From positions 1-10,536 of the forward strand of contig JALKBU010001481.1 in assembly GCA_023091735.1 (NCBI GenBank): a stretch of DNA of 10,536 nt, in the 5' to 3' direction. Both the position numbers and the translations under genes were made by a program. The notes under the pieces were generated by a model. The model saw only the letters and a program-made list of their open reading frames with translations, ran no database searches and was not told the DNA's origin. Of the stretch, positions 1-7,510 are shown piece after piece. This DNA comes from Trichomonas tenax. Its lineage: Eukaryota > Parabasalia > Trichomonadida > Trichomonadidae. Numbering within the stretch: the stretch's first letter is position 1; every line of letters starts with the position of its first letter.

Positions 1-166
1 GCTCGTCAACAACACTAACCTGGATGTATTGGTTAGACAACAAAGATATTTATGACACTTTTTATAAAGGTGACAATTTGCCCGCACAAAAAGTGACAGT
101 TTATTCATGAAAAGTGACTTTAAGGTTTCCATGTCACTTTTTGGTATTCACTTTTGTCATAGACTC
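1..166 (+). repeat. Diverged repeat-family terminus, copy A (3' part of a degenerate ORF plus tail)
   Basis: This segment aligns with the reverse complement of 10346-10536. From 104 to 166 about 58 of 63 positions match by hand count, and weaker similarity continues to the left edge. Both copies lose similarity immediately after AGACTC (161-166 here), which marks a shared element end. Read on the plus strand, it encodes a tail around LDNKDIYDTFYKGD that stops at TGA 108-110; copy B encodes LDYKDIYNNFYKSD. Two Trp codons (TGG) here align with the two Cys codons (TGT) of a C-x2-C pair in copy B, so this copy looks decayed. The arms AAAAAGTGACA (88-98) and TGTCACTTTTT (132-142) form a perfect 11-bp inverted repeat. 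The element continues off the window. A transposon is likely, but I do not recognise the family. Confidence 0.6.
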
Positions 167-860
167 GAAAAAATGTCCATAAATCTCGGTTCGATTTTCA
201 TCTGAATACAACATTCTCTATCATACATATTTTTTTATAATATTCCTTATTTATTGTATATTCTATAAGGGGGAACTCTTTTCATCGAATAAAACAAAAT
301 TTATATCAAAACAAATTTTGGAGTAAGAAAAATTTTGAATTTTATTCTTAAGATATTTTCAAAAAACTCACATGAATGTATAATATATAGACAAATATTA
401 GATTATTGGTAGTATATAAATGATGATTCTATTGAGAGAAAAATATAAGTAAATTTTATTAACTCTCCAAATACAAATATAATCAAATAATATTAATGGA
501 TGTATCCTGTCTGGTATACGTGAGATATCAAATGCAGGGGTTGTAAAAATTATTTTGCATTTCCAGATCGTATCTCGAAAAATTAAAATTGTAATCTACA
601 AAGCTTAGGATGTTTGCAATATGCGGGCTGTCTGCGATCTGGGGGTTTAAGCAGCATCTTCAAGTTATTTCTAAATTTTGAAGTTCTGAAAATTGCGTTT
701 TTTTGACCCCCTTTTGAAGGCGGTAATCATAGTATGTTGCTGATGTACCTCTTCGTAAGACGTGACGCTATGTTCTGACGAGATTGATTTTAATTTCGAA
801 ATTTGTAGGTCGTGACAAATTTTTTAGAGTCATAGTGTATTCCATCATATGGAGGCAGTA

Positions 861-876
861 CTGCAAAGCTTTGCAG
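861..876. repeat. 16-bp perfect palindrome with adjacent partial copy
   Basis: CTGCAAAGCTTTGCAG equals its own reverse complement. A second half-copy, TGCAAAGCAG, follows at 884-893. The cluster sits in otherwise unannotated DNA. It could be a protein-binding site or a hairpin; its function is unknown. Confidence 0.6.
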
Positions 877-1178
877 AAGAGTGTGCAAAGCAGTGTCTCT
901 CTCCACGAAGTTTTATATGACCGACAAACAAAAAAGTGAAGTTTCCCCTTTTTTAATCTATAATCTTAAAAAAAATATTCTAAATCCTTATTGAACGTCG
1001 TACGTTTATTGACATTATTCCATTGTTCCATTTCTTTCCGATTCAATGTTATTTTTTCTACATATATAATGATTCCTCTCCCCCATTGCTTGCAATATTT
1101 TGAGAGGCGACCGTCAGATTCAAAAATGACCAATAAAACTACATACGGTAATATTATCGCAAATGATTGATTTATCAC

Positions 1179-1199
1179 CTCTATTTAATGAAAATAGAG
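1179..1199. repeat. 8-bp stem, 5-nt loop inverted repeat
   Basis: CTCTATTT (1179-1186) and AAATAGAG (1192-1199) pair perfectly around the loop AATGA. This is a small, AT-rich structure upstream of the membrane-protein gene and may be chance. Confidence 0.4.
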
Positions 1200-1386
1200 A
1201 TAGTGTAGCAAGGTGGTAGCACAACAAGCCCATCAGTGGCATTCCAAAGGCAAAATTAATTAAATTTTCAGTAAAGAAACAAGATCCTATAGCCATTTCG
1301 TGATTTTTCAGATTACAAAAGCCAAAAAGGTCCTAAAAAAGAAAACACAAAGCATGATGTGATTCGTATAAAAAAATTATCGTTCA

Positions 1387-2067
1387 ATGAAGTGCTATCG
1401 TTCTCTCAACCGCCATAAAATGGATTTCAAACAAATCGCACGTGTCGGCGGAACATTGGCCGGCCTCGCCTTCATCACAAACATCATCGCGTCCCTCTTA
1501 GTCTGCTTTAGCATTTCATCGCGCGTATGTTCGATCATTGTCGGTGTTATTCTTCTCGTTGCTGCAGGTTTATACATTTTCCTCGGCTGGAAGACAGACG
1601 CAGAAAATCACTCCCGCGGCGTCCGTTTCTTCGCAGCTCTCGTTTCTATTGTTGGTGGCCTCGTTTTTGTCTTCCTTCCGTTAACATTCCACGTCGAAGC
1701 AAATTACCTCAATCGTATGATTGTCTACGTTTTGGCTCTCGTCGGCCTTTCCATTGATCTTGCTTTACAGTGGCCATTCATCACATCTTTCGTCTTCCAG
1801 GATGCTCTTGACGCTGCCCACCTCGGATCTGGCAAGGAGCACATTCTTTACACAGTTTTCAACATCTTCGCTGGCTTCGTTGATGCCGCTCTCATCCCAA
1901 TCGCTGCCAATGCTTCAAATGATAATCTCTGCAGTGGTGGCATTGTTTACTCAATCGCCAGCTGGTTCATTGCTGCTATCCTCTTCTTCTTCGTTGGTTT
2001 CAAGATTGCTGGAACAAAGGGTGAAGCCCTTGCAGCTCAAACATCTTACGATAAGGCAGCTGAGTAA
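1387..2067 (+). CDS. Polytopic membrane protein, about six TM helices, unknown family
   Basis: The 226-residue product is dominated by hydrophobic segments, at about residues 24-45, 48-68, 79-101, 111-131, 153-174 and 184-208. There is a charged loop at 69-77, a polar loop around 138-152, and a polar Lys/Glu-containing tail from 209. That predicts a six-helix integral membrane protein, either surface or endomembrane; I recognise no family or transport motif. An internal ATG at 1420 (MDFKQIARVGG) may be the true start. It leaves the six helices intact, removes a basic, Cys-containing leader, and puts CTCTCAACC about 14 nt upstream, a distance typical of a trichomonad 5' UTR. The other choice, 1387, has TTCA directly against the ATG. 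The stop is TAAAA, containing the TAAA polyadenylation signal. Codons end in C or T far more than in neighbouring genes (CTC, GCC, ATC, TTC), which suggests high expression. Confidence 0.85.
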   Translation: MKCYRSLNRHKMDFKQIARVGGTLAGLAFITNIIASLLVCFSISSRVCSIIVGVILLVAAGLYIFLGWKTDAENHSRGVRFFAALVSIVGGLVFVFLPLTFHVEANYLNRMIVYVLALVGLSIDLALQWPFITSFVFQDALDAAHLGSGKEHILYTVFNIFAGFVDAALIPIAANASNDNLCSGGIVYSIASWFIAAILFFFVGFKIAGTKGEALAAQTSYDKAAE

Positions 2068-2363
2068 AAATTGAATAGCTATTTGCAATCCAGTTTTTTC
2101 CCTATTCCATAGTCATACTACCTAAATCTTTATTATTGTCAACTTTTCTTTTTCATATAATATTTTTTTACGTAATCATTGCATTCCACTATATAACATT
2201 TAAAGATCTTAGAAGTCTGTCGATTTATGTGATTAATGAGCAATCAATACAAAATCTAAAAACATTTTGACATCTAATATTTACATGACATATTATTATC
2301 AATTGAATAGTTTACGCAACAAAATCTTTTCTTGACACAATATTTACAAGTCAGAAAAGAAAA

Positions 2364-2720
2364 ATGAATGGTATGACTGATGCCGGACTTAATAAATACA
2401 ATCAGCTCCTTATGGAATACAAAATGTCGCATACTCTTGAACTTAAGAGCGGAAAATGCGTTTGTGTTAAGTGTCAGAAAGAATTCAGATCGATTGAATA
2501 TCTTAGGATTCATTTTGAAAACATTCATGCCGCTGATTTGAAAGAGCTAGAGAACAAGGCAAGAGAAATGACTGAAAATGAGGAGGCTTACAGAAATAGA
2601 CGCACAAGATCATTTAATCGTTCTTTTTACGGTGATGAGAATGAATTTAATGACCACGCATTAGAGATGGCAGAAGAGGCTGCATTTCAAGAAGGTCAAA
2701 ACGAATTCATGCCAAATTAA
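2364..2720 (+). CDS. Small single C2H2 zinc-finger protein
   Basis: The 118-residue product carries one classical C2H2 finger: C34-x2-C37-x12-H50-x4-H55, with Phe41 and Leu47 at the usual hydrophobic core positions. After the finger comes a Lys/Glu-rich helix (about 57-75), a basic stretch RNRRTRSFNRSF (about 77-88) and an acidic Asn/Glu-rich C-terminus. A single finger with a basic extension fits a nucleic-acid-binding or protein-interaction role, presumably nuclear; this is inference. Upstream, AAGTCAGAAAAG (TCA at 2351-2353) lies 10 nt before the ATG and resembles an Initiator, with G where a pyrimidine is preferred. Later in-frame ATGs (codons 4, 17, 21) also precede the finger, so the exact start is uncertain. 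The stop is TAA. No family name can be given. Confidence 0.8.
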   Translation: MNGMTDAGLNKYNQLLMEYKMSHTLELKSGKCVCVKCQKEFRSIEYLRIHFENIHAADLKELENKAREMTENEEAYRNRRTRSFNRSFYGDENEFNDHALEMAEEAAFQEGQNEFMPN

Positions 2721-2949
2721 TTTATTTTTATTTGATATCAGTGCAAGCACTATATCAAACAATTTAGTACTACTTCATATATATCTTGTTTTGTATTACT
2801 TTTCTTTTTAATTGAAAATTATATAATTCCATTATTCGTCAAAATCCAAATTTGAATAGAAATATAATGAGTTTGGATGTTGAACGTTATAAATATAAAG
2901 AGTTGTTTTTTTATTATAATATTAGCAAAAAAGTGACCGTTTATTTTTA
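2721..2949. other. Short AT-rich intergenic spacer
   Basis: This spacer separates the zinc-finger and coiled-coil genes. It contains only AT-rich DNA until the promoter motif AAAAAAGTGACCGTTTA at its right end. Confidence 0.5.
2935..2942 (+). promoter_or_regulatory. M3 (Myb-type) core promoter element
   Basis: GACCGTTT matches every position of the published Trichomonas vaginalis M3 consensus (D-R-C-S-G-Y-T-D), a core element bound by a Myb-like protein. It ends 7 nt before the ATG at 2950, which fits the element's known promoter-proximal position. An A-run plus GTG precedes it, giving AAAAAAGTGACCGTTTA. Function is inferred from match and position. Confidence 0.65.
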
Positions 2950-4725
2950 ATGCAGCTTGAGAATATCGATCCAAACAATGTAGACTACATGGATCGAATC
3001 AAGAAGGAAATTAGCGCTCGTACGAAGCGTATTGAAGAGTATGAGAAAGAAATTAATCGATTAAAAGAAGAATCAAACAACAAATCTTTAAATATAACAG
3101 TATACGAGAACTCAATACGCAACAATTCAGTTTCGTTGGTAGAAAATGCATCTTCATTCTTCGAAAATGCAATTTCAAATCAAAATGAACTCGATTTTCA
3201 AGAAGTAAACCAACTAATGAATGATATTTCAAAAGATAGAGAAATGGATACAATAGTTTTCAAAGAAAAATTACTCGAAGACAAATTTCAAAAATTAAAT
3301 GAATTTATTGATGAAACATCACAGAATATACGCAATATACAGAATAAAAAAGAAGAAATAATCAAAATTTTACAAGAGTCACAGCTCGAAAACGAAAACA
3401 TACATGATTCAATTGATTCTACTGATCAGAATGAATTAAATCGCCAAGAATCAGAACAAATTCATCTACAACTATATAATAAAGTGATTTCTAATCTGAA
3501 ATTAAAAATAAACGAAGAAAACACATTAAATCAAACATTTAAAGATCAAATAAATGAAGAAATGCGGAAATTATATATGATAACAATGAACACATATGAA
3601 AGAGATCAATATTCTCAACGTGTACAATCAAAAACACAAGAAATTGAAAAATTAGATTTAGAATTATCAAACATCGAAACCAAAAGAGCAGAGTTACTTG
3701 AGTTGATTAACAAAAAGGAGAAAGAGTATAAGCAACAAATTGCAAAGACAAAGAAGCATCAAAAAACAATTGATTCGTTAAATATTGCGATTTGTCCTGA
3801 TTATGTTGTTCAACTATGCAAAAAGATTGCTGAGACAAGGAAAGAAACAGAAGAAACAAAAGAATCAATACACGTCAAGAAATTCGCACAAAAAGATATC
3901 TGCATTGAACTGAGAAAATTGAAAAGTTATGTTGAAAGTGTTGAAAGAAAAATCAATAGAGAATCTGAAAAATATCTTTCTATTTCACTTGATATTAATA
4001 AGTGTGATGCGGATTTGATTCATCAGATCGTATTTGAAAATGATAAAGAACACAGCCACAAACAACATGCATCAGAATACGACAGAATTCTTAAGAGAAT
4101 ATCATTTTTGGAATCAGAATGGGATGATTTGTTTAATCATAAATACACTGATTATAAAGTATTTATTCCTAAAAGTTTTCCAAATACGAAAGAAATCAAA
4201 GAAATCAAACAGAAAATACAAGACATAGAGTGCAAAAAGAGCAGACTTTCAGTTAAAACGAGATATTTTGCAAATTATATTTCTCAGATGCATGAAGATA
4301 TCAATGAAGCCAAAAAGAAATCTCTCAAATTAGATCTTCAAACTCAGTTCGTTTCATCTTCAATACGAAAGACAAATAGTATATCAGTACAAGATTTAAT
4401 GAATCAAATACAGAAGAAATCACATACTATAGATATCAAAAGATTGAGGATTCAAGAAAAGAATGATATTTTGACAAGAATAGAAAGAGTTCATGATATT
4501 CATTCACATAAGACTCCGTTCGTTTTAATTGACTATGAGAGAGTTTGTGATAGAAAGAATCTTCGATATATGAGAATAACTAATGCAATTATCCACGAAC
4601 AGAAAGCAATTTCTTACGTTGAAACACTTGAAGAACTTCTCTCAAGTATTAATAGAAATGATTGCACATACGACATCAAAAAATACAACAACGTTCTTGA
4701 TAGATTATTACTTTGTCAAAAATAA
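2950..4725 (+). CDS. Long coiled-coil protein, function unknown
   Basis: The 591-residue product is very rich in Lys, Glu, Asn, Gln and Ile/Leu. It contains almost no Pro or Gly over long spans, as expected for extended alpha-helical coiled coil. Heptad-like segments are evident at about residues 10-50, 90-285 and 295-350. A less regular section around 390-420 (ESEWDDLFNHKYTDYKVFIP) interrupts them, followed by more coil (about 425-520) and a C-terminal helix with YVETLEELL. No signal peptide, TM helix or catalytic motif is visible. Such proteins in trichomonads are often cytoskeletal, flagellar or scaffold components, but similarity to SMC or CCDC proteins would be compositional only. The start at 2950 is supported by the M3 element 7 nt upstream. 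The stop is TAA. The zinc-finger gene lies 229 bp upstream on the same strand. Confidence 0.85.
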   Translation: MQLENIDPNNVDYMDRIKKEISARTKRIEEYEKEINRLKEESNNKSLNITVYENSIRNNSVSLVENASSFFENAISNQNELDFQEVNQLMNDISKDREMDTIVFKEKLLEDKFQKLNEFIDETSQNIRNIQNKKEEIIKILQESQLENENIHDSIDSTDQNELNRQESEQIHLQLYNKVISNLKLKINEENTLNQTFKDQINEEMRKLYMITMNTYERDQYSQRVQSKTQEIEKLDLELSNIETKRAELLELINKKEKEYKQQIAKTKKHQKTIDSLNIAICPDYVVQLCKKIAETRKETEETKESIHVKKFAQKDICIELRKLKSYVESVERKINRESEKYLSISLDINKCDADLIHQIVFENDKEHSHKQHASEYDRILKRISFLESEWDDLFNHKYTDYKVFIPKSFPNTKEIKEIKQKIQDIECKKSRLSVKTRYFANYISQMHEDINEAKKKSLKLDLQTQFVSSSIRKTNSISVQDLMNQIQKKSHTIDIKRLRIQEKNDILTRIERVHDIHSHKTPFVLIDYERVCDRKNLRYMRITNAIIHEQKAISYVETLEELLSSINRNDCTYDIKKYNNVLDRLLLCQK

Positions 4726-5177
4726 TCACATATTATGAAATATATATGACTTCAAAGAGAGATTGACTATGTAATCTTTTCACAAGTGAATCGACTCAAT
4801 TTCTTATCATTGGTGCATCATAAAAATATGCATCATTTTTGAGCAGATTGCGAAAAAAAACTGGTTCTTGATTTTGATATACTAATGTCACACAGCTGAA
4901 GCTTGCTCTATGGTCTATTAGCTAAGAATTAAATATTAGATCCCGAATCGATTTAGGTATTCAGAAATCTACACAACACAATATCAATTTACATGGCAAA
5001 TACTCTTTTCATTTCAGAAAATGTTTTTACACGTCAGATTTAACGCATGGCAGCTCAAATTTACACGTCAAAAGTTTTGAAAGATTTATTTGCCCCAAAT
5101 CGATATTTTCTGAAGTATACACAGCAAAATGTGGTCTTTACACGACAAATTAAATTTCTAAACCGTTAACTGAAAGA
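4726..5177 (+). promoter_or_regulatory. Intergenic region with repeated TTTACACGTCAAA-like motif
   Basis: This 452-bp spacer precedes the acidic disordered-protein gene. Its right half carries five similar short motifs in the same orientation: 4988-5001 (TTTACATGGCAAAT), 5026-5040 (TTTACACGTCAGATT), 5060-5073 (TTTACACGTCAAAA), 5116-5130 (TATACACAGCAAAAT) and 5137-5151 (TTTACACGACAAATT). The spacing is irregular (38, 34, 56 and 21 bp), so this is not a simple tandem repeat and looks more like a cluster of binding sites. The left half (4726-4980) shows nothing recognisable. Confidence 0.5.
5161..5168 (+). promoter_or_regulatory. M3 (Myb-type) core promoter element
   Basis: AACCGTTA fits all eight positions of the M3 consensus and ends 9 nt before the ATG at 5178. 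It is the second exact M3 match placed directly at a start codon in this window, which makes coincidence less likely. Confidence 0.65.
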
Positions 5178-6512
5178 ATGAGTCAGCGTAACTCCGGGTC
5201 TGAGCACTCCAGAGTTCGTGTGAAAGTGCCCAGGAAGAAGTATGACGAAAATGGTGAAAAGATGCCGCACGTTCATCATCACCACAGCGAAAATCAAAAA
5301 ATAGTTCAGCATTCAGACGGCAAAATTTCGAAGAAAACAGATCCATCGACTTACGACACCGGAATAACAATAGATCCAATCACAACAAGCGATTTAACAT
5401 TCGAAATGTTTGTGAAATCAAATCAATCGACAAAGAAACAAAGACCAACAAAAGAATCCTATCAAAGATATACAAGAAGTAGAACAAAAGTCATTTCTGT
5501 CGGTAAAATTAAGCATTTCGATGATAATTCTGATGAAGGAACAATTTTCACAGAATTAGAACCGAAATTCGAGGCTCCAGTGATCAGATATGGTCATAAG
5601 TTCGCAGGAAAGGGAATGTACGACACAACAACAGCTTCATCTGCATCAACAATTGAATCTGCTGTTTCTTCATACAAAGTACTTTCTAGAGACCTCAACA
5701 CACCAACTCCAGACCAAACAAATGTACCAAGAACATCACAATCATTCACAAGTTTCATGGGTGAAGATGCTGCACAAATTACGCAATTCACACAGCTTCC
5801 TGAGGATCCGGGGCATCCAAGGAAAAGAGAATTCGATAAGTCAGATCCATTCAAAATAGCACCACAAAATTATAAATCTAAAGATCTTTATCCTGAAGGA
5901 AGAGGAATCCCAACACATTCGGATGAAATAATAGATCCAGAGGATGCATACAGATGGATATATCGCAAGCAAGTCACATCATTAAATGACATAGGTGATG
6001 ACAACATAGATGTCGTTGAATATGATAATAACTCAAATACAAATAGCGGATCATTCTTCGGCGATAGCTATATTAAATCAAACGCATTTTCACCAAAGCG
6101 TCCTGAATCTCGCAAAAATAATAAGAAGGATGATGAAGAGAGCACTCAATCACTCACTTCTCCAACAGGAACTTATTCTTCAGCATATTTGCAATATAAT
6201 GGAAACGCTGGTCTTCAGAGCCCAGTTCCTGAAGAAAATCAAGAATCACAAATTGTCACAGAAGTCAAAACAACTAATGGAACACTCACTACAGTTTCAG
6301 AACTTGTATCAGCAACAGAGGGAAGTGCACAGTACGTAGAAGCAAAAACTGGTGAACAAAATGCGGAAGAATATGTTGAAAAGACGAAATCAGATCATAA
6401 AATGGATTCTCCTGTTGAAATTCCAGACGATGAAACAGTTGATGAGGAAGAAGAAGAGGAAGAAGAGATTATCGATGAGGAAGAAGATGATATTGAAGAC
6501 GAAGAATTATAA
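5178..6512 (+). CDS. Disordered protein with His run and acidic C-terminal tail
   Basis: The 444-residue product is low-complexity and rich in Ser, Thr, Asp, Glu and Asn, so it is probably largely disordered. The N-terminus is basic (RVRVKVPRKK, about residues 12-21) and is followed by HVHHHH at 31-36. A more ordered-looking stretch, about 55-110, includes DLTFEMFVKSNQ and RYTRSRTKVISVG. The middle is Ser/Thr-rich. The last 28 residues are nearly all Asp/Glu (TVDEEEEEEEEIIDEEEDDIEDEEL), encoded by GAA/GAG/GAT runs. Acidic tails of this kind occur in histone chaperones, nucleolar proteins and cytoskeletal regulators, but no family is recognisable, so no role is assigned. The start is supported by the M3 element at 5161. 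The stop TAAATT contains TAAA. The minus-strand gene ending at 6637 converges on it. Confidence 0.82.
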   Translation: MSQRNSGSEHSRVRVKVPRKKYDENGEKMPHVHHHHSENQKIVQHSDGKISKKTDPSTYDTGITIDPITTSDLTFEMFVKSNQSTKKQRPTKESYQRYTRSRTKVISVGKIKHFDDNSDEGTIFTELEPKFEAPVIRYGHKFAGKGMYDTTTASSASTIESAVSSYKVLSRDLNTPTPDQTNVPRTSQSFTSFMGEDAAQITQFTQLPEDPGHPRKREFDKSDPFKIAPQNYKSKDLYPEGRGIPTHSDEIIDPEDAYRWIYRKQVTSLNDIGDDNIDVVEYDNNSNTNSGSFFGDSYIKSNAFSPKRPESRKNNKKDDEESTQSLTSPTGTYSSAYLQYNGNAGLQSPVPEENQESQIVTEVKTTNGTLTTVSELVSATEGSAQYVEAKTGEQNAEEYVEKTKSDHKMDSPVEIPDDETVDEEEEEEEEIIDEEEDDIEDEEL

Positions 6513-6636
6513 ATTCTGTATTTTAAAATGTTATTTATAATTAAAACAAGAGTATTATATAAGGAAGGTGTTTTCAATAGTAATCCCAAAATAATTTCAA
6601 ATTGATTTTGGAATTATTATCATTATTTTTGATAAT
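6513..6636. terminator. Convergent 3'-end spacer with hairpin
   Basis: Only 124 bp separate two converging genes. CCAAAAT (6586-6592) and ATTTTGG (6605-6611) form a perfect 7-bp stem, and the loop contains AATTTCAAATT, itself near-palindromic. Each flanking stop codon lies within TAAA. A role in 3'-end formation is a guess from position. Confidence 0.35.
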
Positions 6637-7056
6637 TTAAGAAACAATTATAGAACTATTGCCAAAGTCTTGATTAGCCTTCTGAGTTGTTGGGCTGCGC
6701 AATCCAGATGAATAAGGAAGCTGTGGAAGTCCACTTTTTGGTTGATTTCCAAATCTTCCAATTTTGTTGGTTCTAGACATATTAACATATCTACTCGACA
6801 GGAAAGTTCCTGTTATTGGCTTAATTTGATCGCGTTCACGCTGAATTGAGTTTTGATTTTGGTCAGATTTTAATTTCATTGGTTCATCATTTCCAAATAC
6901 GACTTCGTCCTTTTCGATATCCAGAATGTTCGGTGCTGATGAAGCAGTCTTTCTCGCCGTTGGATAATGAGAAATATTTACACTGCGTGGTCGCTGAATT
7001 GAAGGTGTCATTGCAACCTCGTCTGAGATAGGAACAATCTGGTTCTTTTGTCTGTT
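6637..7056 (-). pseudogene. Downstream in-frame continuation of the split minus-strand gene
   Basis: Immediately after the TGA at 7057-7059 the same reading frame stays open for about 139 codons, to TAA at 6637-6639 (within TAAATT). The first codons read NRQKNQIVPISDEVAM, and Met at 7009-7011 could start a separate 124-residue ORF. The sequence is Ser/Pro/Arg/Asn-rich, with MTPSIQRPRS near its start and SRTNKIGRFGNQPKSG near the end. This resembles the low-complexity style of the upstream half. Frame identity, composition and the lack of any promoter between the halves suggest one ancestral gene of 268 codons plus stop, broken by a single nonsense codon. Alternatives are stop readthrough, a sequencing error, or a truncated but functional 128-residue protein followed by decaying sequence. 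No GTAYGT...ACTAACACACAG intron signals are present. Confidence 0.6.
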
Positions 7057-7443
7057 TCATTCGGCCCAAAATTCTTGGCGCTCTTTTTTGTGTTTTCTCT
7101 GTAAAGTCGCTTTGGCCATATTGTATTGATGCTTGACGAGCTGCCCTTCCATCTGCAGACGCTCGCGTTCATCGAGATCGAAGACTTTGTTTAAGTTTGA
7201 ATAATCATCAACAATATTTTGATTTTCGAGTATATAATTTCTTTCGAAAAGATGCATTTCCTTCCTCTGTTGTTCAAGAATTTCGCGGAATTTCTGCTGG
7301 CTCTCTATTTCGAACATATCAGTAGAACCACTCGGAGTGCGTGGAGTCCTCGCGGTGCTGAAGCTCCTCCTCACGGGGTAGTCAAGGCTCGAATCCATTT
7401 CGAGATTGGACATCGCCGATCTGGATGCCCCTAATCGAAGCAT
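7057..7443 (-). CDS. Ser/Arg-rich and coiled-coil protein, first half of a TGA-interrupted gene
   Basis: As read, this is a 128-residue protein. Residues 1-40 are Ser/Thr/Arg/Pro-rich (ARTPRTPSGSTD, probably disordered and phosphorylatable). Residues about 45-128 form a charged helix (SQQKFREILEQQRKEM, then ERERLQMEGQLVKHQYNMAKATLQRKHKKERQEF), likely coiled coil. It ends abruptly at TGA within basic helix, WAE-stop, and the helix appears to continue in frame beyond (NRQKNQ). A trichomonad Initiator lies 8 nt upstream. All other stops of intact genes in the window are TAA, so this TGA stands out. TGA 7057-7059 could derive from CGA by one C-to-T change. Function is unknown; a small cytoskeleton-associated or scaffold protein is possible. 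Confidence 0.65.
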   Translation of the reverse strand: MLRLGASRSAMSNLEMDSSLDYPVRRSFSTARTPRTPSGSTDMFEIESQQKFREILEQQRKEMHLFERNYILENQNIVDDYSNLNKVFDLDERERLQMEGQLVKHQYNMAKATLQRKHKKERQEFWAE

Positions 7444-7450
7444 TCTTGTT

Positions 7451-7455
7451 TATGA
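7451..7455 (-). promoter_or_regulatory. Initiator (Inr) TCATA of the minus-strand gene
   Basis: On the minus strand, TCATA matches the trichomonad Inr TCA(+1)YW. Transcription from the A at 7453 would give a 10-nt 5' UTR before the ATG at 7443, typical for trichomonads. Farther upstream (7474-7491, minus strand) is AAAAAGTGACCATTTTAC, one base away from an M3 match. Confidence 0.6.
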
Positions 7456-7510
7456 ATTGTCTACAATAAGGATGTAAAATGGTCACTTTTTGAATAAAAA
7501 ACATACTTTT

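Larger units (their letters stand above)
167..1386. other. Gene-poor AT-rich stretch
   Basis: I find no convincing gene in this 1.2-kb stretch. A 70-codon minus-strand ORF (966-1178) has no recognisable domain or promoter signal. The part from about 600 to 930 is less AT-rich than the rest and contains short pairings: GGGGGT near 640 with ACCCCC near 705, and a 16-bp palindrome at 861-876. No tRNA, 5S rRNA or spliceosomal RNA signature was recognised. The last ~30 bases contain TATCGTTCA immediately before the first ATG of the next gene. Confidence 0.5.

Noticed and set aside
590..950. Possible spliceosomal or other small RNA gene
   Set aside because: The region has some pairing potential, but I could not find U1, U2, U4, U5, U6, tRNA or 5S signature sequences.
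966..1178. 70-codon minus-strand ORF
   Set aside because: It has no domain, no promoter motif at the right distance and an AT-driven composition. Its start region overlaps the CTCTATTT/AAATAGAG hairpin area. Most likely a chance ORF.
1721..2074. 117-codon plus-strand alternate frame in the membrane-protein gene
   Set aside because: A Ser-rich frame overlapping the true hydrophobic frame; explained by the codon bias of the real gene.
2950..4725. SMC/ATPase identity for the coiled-coil protein
   Set aside because: No Walker A, Walker B or signature motif is visible and both ends lack globular ATPase heads; similarity would be compositional only.
5594..5854. 86-codon minus-strand ORF inside the acidic-protein gene
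   Set aside because: It is antisense to a longer, well-supported ORF and has the composition expected of a shadow frame.
7012..7140. Intron removing the TGA at 7057-7059
   Set aside because: No trichomonad 5' splice signal (GTAYGT) or combined branch/3' signal (ACTAACACACAG) is present on the minus strand around the stop.
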